NCBI RefSeq assembly: GCF_000004195.4
Contig: NC_030680.2
Span: 140,677,545-140,741,544 of the forward strand
DNA: 64,000 nt
DNA from: Xenopus tropicalis
Lineage: Eukaryota; Chordata; Amphibia; Anura; Pipidae
Direction of reading: 5' to 3'
Shown here in pieces: positions 41,393-52,918 of the stretch. The number at the start of each line of letters is the position of its first letter. The stretch's first letter is position 1. Below the pieces are notes generated by a model, which worked only from the letters and a program-made list of their open reading frames with translations, was not told the origin of the DNA and searched no databases. The translations under genes and the position numbers were made by a program.

Positions 41393-41533
41393 TTTTTTGT
41401 ATTCGGCTGAACCCCGAATCATTGGTAAAAGATACAGCCGAATACCAAACCCAGGAGCGTGGATTTGGGCAAAGCTGAATCCTGCCGAAAAAAGGCAGAA
41501 TCTTGGCCGAATCCTGGATCCGGTGCATCCCTA
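41393..41533 (-). mobile_element. GGTGCATCCCTA MITE, one end missing
   Basis: The right end GAATCCTGGATCCGGTGCATCCCTA is preserved, with several GATTC/GAATC repeats before it. The opposite end is not found. Same family as 27995-28270 and 59745-59794. Confidence 0.75.
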
Positions 41534-43492
41534 TATAATTTCCTCTACATATATGGAGGAGACCCAAAGATCTGATCAGTATCTATATACTATGGATATC
41601 AGTCAGTTTATCATGCTGGTTTTCAAAATTTAATCTGTTGATTTAGTCTGCCGGTGCCCCATTCATTAGCAGATGGGGAACAGAACAGGAGTTTCTGTTT
41701 CGATAGATTAGGGTGTTGGTGCCAATGAGCAGAACTATAGTAGGGTACCCCAAACGGTATGTATGTATTTGTTCAGCCTGCTAACCAACTGGTTAGATAA
41801 TGTATGTAGTGATACGTGGTTCAGGAAAAACTCAGCCCGCACCCAACCTTAACCTGCACTCCCCAACCCACAAACTGTTGCCTTTGTAGGATCCAAATCC
41901 AACCTATACACACATCTTTCTTAGTTCCATGTGTGCGTTAGGTTCCAAGACGGAAGCTTCGGGAGCAGAGGAAGATTGTACTTCCCCAGTCTGACCTGCA
42001 CCCAACCCACATGGGTCACTCAAATATTAACTCTAACCCTAACTTTACCTAAGGGTGAACCTGCAGGTTAAATTGTGCTAATTGTATGGGATCAGCACCC
42101 CCTTAAGACATACCTTAATATTTGCTTGGAGAGTTTAAACTGTCCAACTTGAAGTTTTTGAGTAGCTTCTGGGCCAATGCTGAGTAGATATGTTAATAGT
42201 GGAGTTAGTTCATCTTCTTATTAGGCACCTCTCTTTGGGGCTAAGTGTTGGACCTGGGAGCGGTAATTTATGTCAATTTTCTCGACAACTTGTGTAGTCA
42301 GCCACCTTGAAACCTTGGGTTTTGTATAAAGAGTAAAGCCAGGATCTGCAGTCTTTCATTTCAGGCCTTAAGTAGACTTGGATACTAGTTGTAGTAAGTG
42401 ATAAAGCAACATGTCCACTCTTGGAATTCCTGATCTAAAGTGACAGGTAGATTCCATCACTTGCACTGTTTGGAAGTTTTTTTCAGAACCCCAACTAGAT
42501 GTCTAAGTCTAAATGGGCATGTATTTTTCCTTTTTGGCCACCCACATGCTGGGCTGATCAGGTTTCTTGGTCCTCTGGCCAATTAAAGGATCATAATGTA
42601 GGACTTTGCAGACCCATAAGGAGTAGAACTTATCTAAGCACGAGGCATTCCTTACCTATTGAATTATGTGTTCCGGGTTAGACTGGAACAGTAGGAAAAT
42701 ATGTGAGAACATGTACCAAACTATATTTATAAATGGAACCAGGTGACATTTTGTTGTGACTTAATATTTGATATTTATGTAGAATTTCTACTAAATAAAG
42801 GCATGTAGTAGTGTAAATAGTGTGTGCCGGAGACACAAGCCCCAACGTAATGACTTAACCCTTCACTTAAGGGAGTGCGCCTTGTGCCATAGGAGCCCAC
42901 TATCTGCCATTATTAGTGGCGATTTACTAGTTAATTGCTCCATATGTGAAAGACCTGCAGTTTGTGTGAGAAATAAATAATCGGGTCTTTTTGTTCAAAC
43001 ACGAAGATAATTAAAGTTTATCTTCCATTTATTATTTATTATTTTTTCCTCTCGTGTGTTGTGTCTTGTGATGTGTAATTGGCACTTTGATGTGTGTAGG
43101 GACAAGGGTGTGTGTGCCAAGGCTTTAGCGAAGAGCACAAACAATTTGTTTAAGTTTGCCGTGTAGCCATATCCTTGTGAATGATTAATCTTATAAATAA
43201 TATTGATAATAAACTGTGCAGTTAATTTGTAATGTAATGGAGCTTTGTTAGGGCAGAGCATGCTGGGAAATCTTGAAGTCGCCTCTTCATTTTCACGGCC
43301 TTTGTTTGTTAGTTGGCCTGCAATTAAACTGTAGCCTCGGCTGTGACCAGTATCCCACTTGCTCATGTTCCTAGATGTCTTCTCCACCATCTTTCCACCC
43401 CAACCATCTCCAGTGCTTCCGTTCTCTCTCACTGTTGCTTCTGTTCCATTGCACCTCTATCAGTCAGTTACCCTGCCTATACTGTATGTTTA
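41534..43492. other. Long unique intron block
   Basis: About 2 kb with few repeat phrases. 42760-43270 is AT-rich with TAAT/ATTA words (GAATGATTAATC, AATAATATTGATAATAAAC), a candidate conserved non-coding stretch. Open frames are short and unconvincing. Confidence 0.4.
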
Positions 43493-43540
43493 TGGAGCAT
43501 GGGAGGGGATTACCCGGAAGAAACCCACGCAGACATGGGT
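43493..43540 (-). repeat. SINE/L2-like retroposon fragment
   Basis: The minus strand reads CATGTCTGCGTGGGTTTCTTC then CCGGGTAATCCCC, the body phrase also seen at 29900 and 45776. Too short to place further. Confidence 0.6.
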
Positions 43541-44138
43541 ATAACATAACAATATTATCTGCTTTCGGAGGGTGGAAGATCCATTGGCAGATGGAGAAGT
43601 TGATCAGTTTCTCCTTATTTCCCCTCCCATGCGTTCATTTGAGACATCAGCCTGAGTTAAGGAAATAGTTCTGTTTTGATGAGCATATTGATAGCTTCCC
43701 TGCATAATAGCCATTCATTCAGCAAGCAGCTTCATTGGGCAGATAAAGTCTGGGGTTCCCAGTATATGTGCAAGCGGTGATAGGGTGACACTAAGGTATA
43801 AACTGCTTGTGTGGCTCCAGCATTGAGCTCATTCCTGATATCTGCCTCACACAAGTCTATCTGCACATATCACATTCACGTTCCATTTGTCCGTAATCTG
43901 GGCCTGTTTATCTGGAACTAATTCGACTCGGCATGCGTGAATATTACATTATGTTCTTTCATATACAGTGTCTTTTGGGTGCGTTGTGTGCATTTTAGTA
44001 TCCTCGGCCTTTCTGCCACGTGACACAAAGTGGCACACCTGCATGGGTAAGTCACCGTACGGCTAGTGCTGTACCTTCTCCTAATCCACTTTATCTTTAG
44101 AATTGCACCGACAGGCATGGCACCCCCAGTCAGTGCGC
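43541..44138. other. Intron block without recognisable features
   Basis: Unique-looking. Nothing supported. Confidence 0.4.
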
Positions 44139-44283
44139 CAGGCCCAAACTGCCAATCTGTGGGTTCAGGCAAATGCCAGAGGGGCTGCTGTAAGATGCCA
44201 TAGACACTCACTATTTATTGGGCTGGGGGGGGGATGTTTGGGCCTCTGTGTACTTGGAATTATTTTGAGTCCCATTCCGGTTT
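44139..44283 (+). mobile_element. hAT-like MITE, GGCAAATGCCAGAGGGGC family, copy 3
   Basis: CAGGCCCAAACTGCCAATCT at the left with the intact core GGCAAATGCCAGAGGGGC. The right end GAGTCCCATTCCGG is decayed and no target duplication is seen. Confidence 0.82.
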
Positions 44284-44317
44284 TATAAACCAGCAATGTG
44301 TGACACTAGCCTAAGCC

Positions 44318-44344
44318 TTAAGGTGACCATACACGGGCAGATTT
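44318..44344 (+). mobile_element. Truncated Harbinger-like MITE end
   Basis: TTAAGGTGACCATACACGGG is the family H terminus, cut after GCAGATT by the 51-bp array. The array therefore borders, or has replaced, most of this MITE. Confidence 0.7.
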
Positions 44345-45775
44345 CAGTCCCTGACTCAGTGGAGCTTACAATCTAAGGTCCCTATCACATTCCCATCAGT
44401 CCCTGCCCCAGTGAGCTTACAATCTAAGGTCCCTATCACATTCCCATCAGTCCCTGCCCCAGTGAGCTTACAATCTAAGGTCCTTATCACATTCCCATCA
44501 GTCCCTGCCCCAGTGAGCTTACAATCTAAGGTCCCTATCACATTCCCATCAGTCCCTGCCCCAGTGAGCTTACAATCTAAGGTCCCTATCGCATTCCCAT
44601 CAGTCCCTGCCCCAGTGAGCTTACAATCTAAGGCCCCTATCCCATTCCCATCAGTCCCTGCCCCAGTGAGCTTACAATCTAAGGTCCCTATCACATTCCC
44701 ATCAGTCCCTGCCCCAGTGAGCTTACAATCTAAGGTCCCTATCACATTCCCATCAGTCCCTGCCCCAGTGAGCTTACAATCTAAGGTCCCTATCACATCA
44801 CATTCCCATCAGTCCCTGCCCCAGTGAGCTTACAATCTAAGGTCCCTATCACATTCCCATCAGTCCCTGCCCCAGTGAGCTTACAATCTAAGGTCCCTAT
44901 CACATTCCCATCAGTCCCTGCCCCAGTGAGCTTACAATCTAAGGTCCCTATCACATTCCCATCAGTCCCTGCCCCAGTGAGCTTACAATCTAAGGTCCCT
45001 ATCACATTCCCATCAGTCCCTGCCCCAGTGAGCTTACAATCTAAGGTCCCTATCGCATTCCCATCAGTCCCTGCCCCAGTGAGCTTACAATCTAAGGTCC
45101 CTATCACATTCCCATCAGTCCCTGCCCCAGTGAGCTTACAATCTAAGGTCCCTATCACATTCCCATCAGTCCCTGCCCCAGTGGAGCTTACAATCTAAGG
45201 TCCCTATCACATTCCCATCAGTCCCTGCCCCAGTGGAGCTTACAATCTAAGGTCCCTATCACATTCCCATCAGTCCCTGCCCCAGTGAGCTTACAATCTA
45301 AGGTCCCTATCACATTCCCATCAGTCCCTGCCCCAGTGAGTTTACAATCTAAGGTCCCTATCACATTCCCATAAGTCCCTGTCCCAGTGAGCTTACAATC
45401 TAAGGTCCCTATCACATTCCCATCAGTCCCTGTCCCAGTGAGCTTACAATCTAAGGTCCCTATCACATTCCCATCAGTCCCTGCCCCAGTGAGCTTACAA
45501 TCTAAGGTCCCTATTATATTCCCATCAGTCCCTGCCCCAGTGGAGTTTACAATCTAAGGTCCCTATCACATTCCCATCAGTCCCTGCCCCAGTGAGCTTA
45601 CAATCTAAGGTCCCTATCACATTCCCATCAGTCCCTGCCCCAGTGAGCTTACAATCTAAGGTCCCTATCACATTCCCATCAGTCCCTGTCCCAGTGAGCT
45701 TACAATCTAAGGTCCCTATTATATTCCCATCAGTCCCTGCCCCAGTGAGCTTACAATCTAAGGTCCTTATCACAT
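44345..45775 (-). repeat. 51-bp satellite (about 28 copies) derived from a retroposon tail
   Basis: On the minus strand each unit reads TTAGATTGTAAGCTCACTGG, GGCAGGGACTGATGGGAATG, TGATAGGGACC. The unit length of 51 bp is a multiple of three, so both strands show long artificial open frames (17-residue repeats such as SLQSKVPITFPSVPAPV). Units vary at few positions; insertions of one G (CAGTGGAGC) and an extra CATCA at about 44790 break the frame. The array runs directly into a retroposon body at 45776. Confidence 0.95.
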
Positions 45776-45960
45776 TTTACACACTACGGTCAATTTAATC
45801 TGAAGTCAAAAGCCAGTTAACCTGACTAAGCACCCAGAAACCAACACAAACACTGGGAGAACATTCAAGCTCCCTGCAGGCACCCTGGCTGGGATTGAAC
45901 TCAGGACCCCAGCACTGCAAGGCAGAAGCACTACCCATTGAGCAAGTCAAACAAGGCACA
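45776..45960 (-). repeat. SINE/L2-like retroposon body
   Basis: The minus strand reads CAATGGGTAGTGCTTCTGCC, GAGTTCAATCCCAGCC (B-box-like), GGAGCTTGAATGTTCTCCC, GTTAACTGGC and TAAATTGACCGTAGTGTG, then passes into the 51-bp units. This is a widespread vertebrate retroposon pattern (L2/V-SINE type); the exact family is not established here. Confidence 0.78.
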
Positions 45961-47049
45961 AACCCACCCCAAATGACATGACCCCCATATTTCACAGCGC
46001 TGTCCCTGATGTCATCATCCCACCTTCTTGTCTGGTTTTTACTTAGGTCAAAGGTGCCCGCCCCAGTGTAAATGCACCCCAAGGGAGGAATACAAAGCTA
46101 ATGCTCTACCCTCAAATCAATTTATTAGTCCCTCTGCCAAAGAGACTGCAAAGCTGATTGGGGGATAAACAATTTATATAAACCCACAGCCTTGTTTGTA
46201 TGCCCAGAGCCTGGTTATTCAGTAGGGACAGTAACCCTCCAATATAATGTCGGCTGTAGCGCCTACGGGGTAAGAGCAGGTAACGGAGCCGGCGAGCAGC
46301 AAATGCACAAGCCGTGTAGTGAGAGCCCCTTCCATCTCTTATTTATAGCCGTACATGTGCGCTCTTTATTATAGATGACAACGCTCATTCAGCCTCGCAC
46401 TTCAAAGCCCAGCGCCGGGCACGGATGACAGAGCTGGGACATGGGACACAAAGGTACTCACAACAAGAGAGGGAAAAGGCCTGTTTACTGGATTGCATTT
46501 GTTAGCATGCTGTCTTCTGATATCGCTCCCCCGAGGGCCCGGGGAATATGCGCTGCCAGAGCGACGATTTAACATCGGGAAAATGGGACTTAAAGAGTTT
46601 TCTGTCTTGTAATTGTGCGAGAGAAGCTTCTAAACAGAACCTGGGGACCTTGTGTCTTGCACTCGTTCTACCCCCCCCAGCACGTGCCTGAGGGGGAGCT
46701 AATGGTGCCCAACGGGGCCCCTGGTTACAGCAGGGTTAAGCTTGCAATAATTCACTACTTATAAGTGCTCGGTGACAGCACCCGGTTCCCTCGTCCAGGG
46801 AATGAACTCTCTTTGCAGCCATTTAAAGCGATACCTCCCTGCTGTGGGCCGCAGTACCACGGCACATTAGATTCCAGGCATTTTATTGATTAAGTGATTA
46901 ATATCCCGCCGGTAGGAACACATGTGTCGGGCGATTGTCACTCAGAAGCGTGCCAGCCATTGCAATAAATGGGGGACTATTTGTCTCCATGAGTGGACAT
47001 CAGTCAATACTCATGGAGACAAATGTAGAAGATTGTTGCTTTGGGGCCC
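45961..47049. other. Unique intron block, candidate conserved element
   Basis: 46370-46870 is GC-balanced and free of repeat phrases, with words such as TGGATTGCATTTGTTAGC and TTGTAATTGTGCGAGAG. A short inverted pair near 46981-47025 (TTGTCTCCATGAGT / ACTCATGGAGACAAA) is notable. No gene. Confidence 0.4.
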
Positions 47050-47224
47050 AGTTATACCACTGTGGGTTTTCCTTGCATTACTTTTTTTCTCCCACAGTCC
47101 AGAAAGATCCTGGCAGTGCCTCTTGGCGATAGTGTGATGTGGAAATTAGATTGTAAGCTCCTCCAAAGCAAATTACTACACTTGCTCTTTAAAAGCTTTG
47201 TATATTATGTTAGATCTAATAATA
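47050..47224 (+). repeat. SINE/L2-like retroposon fragment
   Basis: GTGGGTTTTCCTTGCATTAC, TCTCCCACAGTCCAGAAAG and then TTAGATTGTAAGCTCCTCC. The TIR element at 47225 is inserted into or just after its tail. Confidence 0.7.
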
Positions 47225-47995
47225 CAAGTATGGGATCCCTTATCTGGAAACCCGTTAAGGAAGTTCCGAATTATGGAATGGTCGTCTCCCATTGACTCCA
47301 TTATAACCAAATAATTCAAATTTTTTAAAATGATTTCCTTTTTCTCTGTAATAATAAAACAGTACCTGTACTTGATCCCAACTAAGATATAATTACCCCT
47401 TATTAGGGCAGAACAGCCCTATTGGGTTTATTTCATGGTTAAATGATTCCCTTTTCTCTGTAATAATAAAACAGTACCTGTTCTTGATCCCAACTAAGAT
47501 ATAATTACCCCTTATTGGGGCAGAACAGCCCTATTGGGTTTATTTCATGGTTAAATGATTCCCTTTTCTCTGTAATAATAAAACAGTACCTGTACTTGAT
47601 CCCAACTAAGATATAATTACCCCTTATTGGGGCAGAACAACCCTATTGGGTTTATTTAATGGTTAAATGATTCCCTTTTCTCTGTAATAATAAAACAGTA
47701 CCTGTTCTTGATCCCAACTAAGATATAATTACCCCTTATTGGGGCAGAACAGCCCTATTGGGTTTATTTCATGGTTAAATGATTCCCTTTTCTCTGTAAT
47801 AATAAAACAGTACCTGTACTTGATCCCAACTAAGATATAATTACTCCTTATTGGGGGCAGAACAGCCCTATTGGGTTTATTTAATGTTTAAATGATTTTT
47901 AGCAGACTTAAGTTATGGAGATCCAAACTAGGGAAAGATCCCTTATCCGGAAAACTCTAGGTCCCTAGCATTCTGGATAATAGGTCCTATACCTG
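47225..47995 (+). mobile_element. TIR element with internal 113-bp tandem repeats, copy B (5 units)
   Basis: Ends CAAGTATGGGATCCCTTATC and GGATAATAGGTCCTATACCTG, flanked by TA (47223-47224 and 47996-47997). Five internal units. The variant after ACAGTACCTG alternates TACTTG, TTCTTG, TACTTG, TTCTTG, TACTTG, indicating a two-unit higher-order repeat. Confidence 0.92.
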
Positions 47996-48342
47996 TACCT
48001 GTAATAAGAGAGGTTTCCTATTAAAATACTGGAGTTCTGACCCAGCCAGGCTTATGGAGGAGCTTGTGTGATTACACAAAGGGTTAAACAGTGGAGGTTT
48101 CCACTCACTCTCTGGCTCTTATTGATTCTGACAGCCATTAATCTTGGATAATTCAATTAGCTGTGTACTTGTGCGACTGCCACCCCAAAAACATCTCTCT
48201 TTCCCCCCCATACCCCCCTGCCATAGGAGCTGTAACATCACTGGCAGCGCCGTTTAACGAGTGTGTTTATTTCGGTTGGATAACAATAAAATCTGCGCAT
48301 GTATTTATAACTTTTAGTTTTTACTTAATTTACTCCCTTCTG

Positions 48343-48511
48343 CAGGGTTGGACTGGCCAGGCCTGAGTACGAGAGGATCTTCCCCAAAGGCAGTTCATAG
48401 CCGCCATTTCTAATTTTCCCCATAGGACTATGTTACACCTGAAACATTAAGCACGGTCCCTTTGTGAGTAGGCCCTGGGTATCGGGTTCTGGGAAGCCAA
48501 GTCCAACACTG
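48343..48511 (+). mobile_element. hAT-like MITE, GGTTGGACTGG family
   Basis: Ends CAGGGTTGGACTGGCC and CCAAGTCCAACACTG are inverted repeats. The core is short. Flanks show no 8-bp match, so the insertion is old or the ends were repaired. Confidence 0.75.
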
Positions 48512-49154
48512 CAAATAGTTCCACCACCGGATGAGCATAACGGGGGCTCTCAACTGAGTACTGAGAATAAGGAGCACCACACTGACAGCAGCAGTACAAA
48601 ACCGCTACCTCACAACTCTGTAGGTTCTTTATGCCATATTACCTTCTGTAAGTACCAATCAGATGCATAACTTCAGGGGCCCAGGGCCTCTCATGGAAAA
48701 AAATTCTGGACACCCTCTGCACAAAATTGTGGGTCACCCACATTCCCAATACAAAATACTACAGATCATTACTACAGAGGAACCAGACCCCCACCGGGAG
48801 TAAGTGCCTGAGGTTGCCACTTTTCCCTAGGAATAATACTGGGCAGGGTATAGGGGTATGGTGGATAAGGCTTCTGTAGACAGTAGATGACTGATATGGG
48901 AGCAGGAACTGGGGGCAGAACAAGAGGTGATGAGAAATGTCAAATACATTGCATATAAATTTTTATGACTGTTATTTTACCAGCTAGACCTGTAGCAACC
49001 TTATGTGTGCCAGGCCCCTCCGAAGTCTTTTTTGCTGGGGGGGGGGGCACACTGTTATTACACCACTGGCTAATAATACCAATGTATGGGGGGCTTGTGG
49101 AGGTTAGCATTTATAGTTGACCTACTGGGGTCCAGGCCAGGGCACTATCTGCCC
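48512..49154. other. Intron block, mixed
   Basis: The phrase TTATTACACCACTGG at 49056 is the end of the family seen at 27386. Otherwise unremarkable. A poly-G run lies near 49037-49046. Confidence 0.35.
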
Positions 49155-49400
49155 CAGCACTTTATGGTTGAACTTGATGGACGTATGTCTTTTTTCAACC
49201 CAACTTACTATGTTACTTCTGTAGGATTCCCATCAGGTACCCCACTTTCCTCCCAAACCCAAACACACCACCAGGTTAAATGATGCTAGTTCAGTATGGA
49301 CAATGTGTTTGAGTTAGGGAAATTAAATTGTAAGCTCCGCTGAGCTAAGATTGATTTGAATGGTTAGATATTCTCTGTAAATCTCTGAAGGCAACATCGG
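49155..49400 (+). repeat. Retroposon-tail composite
   Basis: GGTTGAACTTGATGGACG .. TTTTTTCAACCCAACTTAC (hairpin tail, as at 15215) is followed directly by a SINE/L2-like segment: CTCCCAAACCCAAACAC, CCAGGTTAAATGATG, TTAAATTGTAAGCTCCGC and a CTCTGTAAATCTC tail. Confidence 0.65.
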
Positions 49401-50348
49401 AGCTGTATAAAGGGAAATCAGGTATAAATATATATACATTCAGCGTTGGCCGGGGTTGTGCCGACGGCACAGAGGAGAGGGGCTTTATCTCGTCAGGTTA
49501 TCAGCAAATCAGATTAGATGAACGCTCGTCCAATCGCCTGCGGCCGTCAGCGGGTTAAACCGTGTAATACGGCAGGAGATGGGAAATTGCTATTTATCTT
49601 TCATTTCTGCAATGATTAATGACCCAATTTTACTTCCCCCAAAACAGTGTAAATATAAATGTGGCTGCACTGAAATAGCTCTTTTTACTAAGTATTCAGA
49701 ATTAATTGCCTCTTAACCTCTCCTTCCCCTGCACCCTTTCTTCACACTCGGCTGATTATGAAGCTGTAAGTTCTGACTGGCTTCATTCTCTGATTACCTC
49801 TTCCACGTACAGATGTTAAATTAGTGTTAAGAATAAATTTATACCCCGGATCCATCTTATTGTCTTAACTAAGTGTGATAACATAGCTGGCAAAATTGCA
49901 CACAATGACGGGGACGCCTTTCCTTCTTCTTTTTTTTTTCATAACAAATTTAGGCAATTTGAGTAATAAGCTGAAAATATGCCTTAAATTGCAAAAAATA
50001 TGTTTTGCTTCTGGGGGAGAAAGAGAAAAAGCTCTGAAATGATGGCCCCGGGTATTGAGCACAAAATGCACTGTGTATGTTTTGGTTTTTTCAATGTAAG
50101 GAGCTTCTCCGGCTTAATAAGTGTTTATTTTATATGTGTTTGTCTTCCAGTGCGGGCTGCGCACATTGCAGCTGGCATTATAGCAGTTACTGGCACTGAT
50201 CAACAGTCTATGAAAGGGGTGGCTCTCCTTCAATTGGTCTTCATTATTTTTTTTTTATAGCTTTTTAATTATTTGCCTTCTTCTTCCAGCTTTCAAGTGG
50301 GGGTCACTGACCCCAGGAGCCAAAAAACTCTTACTCTGGCCTGTTGAT
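49401..50348. other. Unique intron block, candidate conserved element
   Basis: 49550-49900 is AT-rich and repeat-free (GCTATTTATCTTTCATTTC, CAATGATTAATGACCC), resembling conserved developmental intron sequence. At 50290, AAGTGGGGGTCACTGACCCC is a fragment of the GGTTCACC TTAA family. Confidence 0.4.
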
Positions 50349-50500
50349 AGGGTTATCACCTGTCCCATGGTTCAAAACAGTCTGACAACCAGGCAGAAAT
50401 CCAACTACTCAAGCTGTGCAGTAACCCCGCCCATGGTGTCATGGCCCCGCCCCTATATGTCATAGCCCTGTCTAGATATGTCACTGCCCCTGATGCCATC
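50349..50500 (+). mobile_element. hAT-like MITE fragment, GGGTTGCCACC family
   Basis: AGGGTTATCACCTGTCCC followed by the CCCCGCCCATGGTGTCATG core. The right end is missing. Confidence 0.65.
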
Positions 50501-50544
50501 GAATGGTCTAAAACAACTGGACTTTTCTGAGTTTTGTCTTGAAA

Positions 50545-50636
50545 ATGTTTCACCACTCATCCAAGCGGCTTCTTCAGTTCAATTCCCTACCAGTCATTTG
50601 AACTGAAGAAGCCACTCGGACGAGTGGCCTGTTGGC
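50545..50636. repeat. Inverted pair of an AACTGAAGAAGCC motif
   Basis: The minus strand at 50582-50545 reads TGAACTGAAGAAGCCGCTTG, GATGAGTGGTGAAAC; the plus strand from 50599 reads TGAACTGAAGAAGCCACTCG, GACGAGTGG. This GAAGAAGCC..GGTGAAAC phrase is a common vertebrate retroelement motif. Only short remnants are present. Confidence 0.6.
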
Positions 50637-51122
50637 TCTGTATCGGCCTACGCCATGTTTGGCCAAAGATCGAATCAGCCCCTTTTGCCCCAACATGTAG
50701 GTCGGCAAATTGGGTAAAGATCCACTTGTTGGGGGATCTCACTAAATGAGAGGATCTAATATGGATGCCCAACTATGGACTGGCACCCACATTAAATGAC
50801 TCACAAGTGGGGGTCATTTATAAACATTGGGCAGATTTGCACCTGGGCAGTAACCCATGGCAACTGGCAACAACACCAACTGCGACACTGCCTACTATGC
50901 TAGAGGGGGTGTGGGTTGAGGGGGCAGGATGTGAATTAGTGGGCACTGGGCCTTCAGTGGCCATACAACTAGGGCTACTTACATGTACAGAATAACATAT
51001 GACAAATTCATTTATTTTTTTTCCAATACATTCTCCCCATTGAGGATTTTCCTTGCATTATTTCCTATACAATTGCTAAACTGTAACATGTTCTGCACAA
51101 AGCAAACAACAATCTCCAGGTC
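50637..51122. other. Intron block with Harbinger-like relics
   Basis: GTAAAGATCCACTTGTTGGG .. GAGAGGATCTAATATGG near 50714-50763 recalls the hairpin end of family H. No gene. Confidence 0.35.
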
Positions 51123-51728
51123 CGGCGTTTGGGCACAGCGAGGGTGAGCGGCGCTTGGGCACAGCGAGGCCGAGCGGCGCTTGGGCACAGCGAGGACAAG
51201 TGGCCTTTGGGCACAGGGAGGAAAAGTGGCGTTTGGGAGCAGCGAGGGCAAGTGGCGTTTGGGCACAGCGAGGGCGAGCTGCGTTTGGGCACAGGGATGG
51301 CGAGCGGGGTTTGGGCACAGTGAGGACAAGTGGCGTTTGGGCACAGTGAGGACGAGCGGGTTTTGGGCACAGCGAGGACAAGCGGCCTTTGGGCACAGTG
51401 AGGACAAGTGGCGTTTGGGCACAGTGAGGACAAGTGGCGTTTGGGCACAGTGAGGACAAGTGGCGTTTGGGCACAGTGAGGACAAGCGGCCTTTGGGCAC
51501 AGTGAGGACAAGTGGCGTTTGGGCACAGCGAGGGCGAGCGGTGTTTGGGCACAGCGAGGGCAAGTGGTGTTTGGGCACAGCGAGGACGAGCGGTGTTTGG
51601 GCACAGCGAGGACGAGCGAGGTTTGGGCACAGCGAGGACAAGCGGCCTTTGGGCACAGTGAGGACAAGTGGCATTTGGGCACAGTGAGGACAAGTGGCAT
51701 TTGGGAGCAGCGAGGGCAAGCGGCGTTT
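51123..51728 (+). repeat. 26-bp G-rich minisatellite, about 23 copies
   Basis: The unit is TTTGGGCACAGCGAGGACAA + GTGGCG, with variants (GGGCGAGCGG, GAGCAGCGAGG). Because 26 is not a multiple of three, reading frames rotate through the units, and the stop-poor sequence gives open frames up to 268 codons on the minus strand (51012-51818) and several on the plus strand. None is gene-like. Confidence 0.95.
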
Positions 51729-52732
51729 CTGGAACAGGAGCCTTTCATACTGGGAACTGTTATGTGCATTAGGCGCTCCCCGGAGGTAGCAGCAAACTAT
51801 CATGTCCCTGCATGACATGTGAATGTGAAATCTACCAGAAAGAAATATTTATGACCATTTTATGCTTGATTAGACTTGGATGACATCTGTTAGGAGACAG
51901 GGACTGGACAAAGAGAGCGACGCTCGGGGGCAAATGTTAACAGAATTGTTTAGATGACGCCGGGCTCCGAGCGGCCTCTTACTGCCAGGCGCAACACAGA
52001 AATCCTGTTAGGTAAAGTGCAGCCGAGGGGGCCTGATTGTGGCGCGCCCTGGGAAATACAGCAGCGCTGCCCCCTCTCCCAACCTGCAGGAAATTTATGG
52101 GTCAGGGTTTATTTTTTTAATTAGCTTTGGAAGTGGTTTTTGTCTAAAAAAAATAATTTTTAGCCTAAATTAAGCTTCTTCTGTGAAGACTCACTCTCTT
52201 GTTTAAATCTATCCGCGGCCCACTGATTGTGATGTCATCGTCGCACTTTTACTAACGTGATGACATCATGAATTCCCAGCCAATCAATGGAAAGCCTGTC
52301 GGGGCCAAGGAAAGACCTAATGAGCCGTGGGAGGACAGGGGAAGGATCATGCCTGGAAGCACATTGTCTATAGGATTGCTCTCCTGACCTTTACATAGCG
52401 ATGATGGGCTACAAGCTGTAATTGCCCAGTACGTATTCTGCTCTATGACTGACATTAGCCTCGCTCATCACTGGCTACATACGGACACGCAGAGCCGAAA
52501 AGCACTTCCAGAAGGTGCTGCCATCTCAGTGATTTATGTCTTAAAAATAATAATAATAATAATGGGGATATTAGACGTCACCTTGAAATTCCATGACCCT
52601 TGTAAAAGCGTTCAGCCTGAGGCCTCCTGCACTCCATGCACAGAATTCCTAATATTAATGGACCCCAGGGTGCCCCCCCCAAGGGGACCTAGAGCAGCAG
52701 CAGGCAGAGCAGTTACACTGAGATTTGAGGGG
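51729..52732. other. Unique intron block
   Basis: No repeat phrase until 52740. 51840-52260 is balanced in composition. (AAT)n at about 52545-52562. No gene. Confidence 0.4.
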
Positions 52733-52740
52733 CAATAGAT

Positions 52741-52895
52741 CAGGTCTGGACCGGGCTTCAAAATAGGCCCTGACATTCCAAGTACCCAGGGGCCCAAACA
52801 GCCCCCCCCCAGCCCAATAAATAGTGACTGTCTATGGCACCTTACAGCAGCCCCTCTGGCATTTGCCAGACCCACAGATTGCCAGTCCGGGCCTG
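52741..52895 (-). mobile_element. hAT-like MITE, GGCAAATGCCAGAGGGGC family, copy 4
   Basis: It is inverted and intact at the site where 34177-34592 is split (GTGACTGTCTATGGCACC). Ends CAGGTCTGGACCGGG and CCAGTCCGGGCCTG. The flanking 8-mers CAATAGAT and TAGTAGAC match only partly. Confidence 0.88.
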
Positions 52896-52918
52896 TAGTA
52901 GACACATACCCCACTTAA

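Noticed and set aside
40918..41478. 186-codon plus-strand open frame
   Set aside because: It runs from unique intron into a MITE terminus, has no recognisable family, and has no splice or promoter support.
44356..45773. Long open frames on both strands with 17-residue repeats
   Set aside because: They follow from a 51-bp unit divisible by three. The DNA is a retroposon-tail satellite.
44345..45775. CRISPR-like direct repeats
   Set aside because: Units are contiguous with no spacers and the sequence is vertebrate; it is a satellite. The same applies to the other arrays.
51012..51818. 268-codon minus-strand open frame with repeated Cys-Pro motifs
   Set aside because: It lies over the 26-bp minisatellite; six frames are open at once and the residues merely cycle with the repeat.
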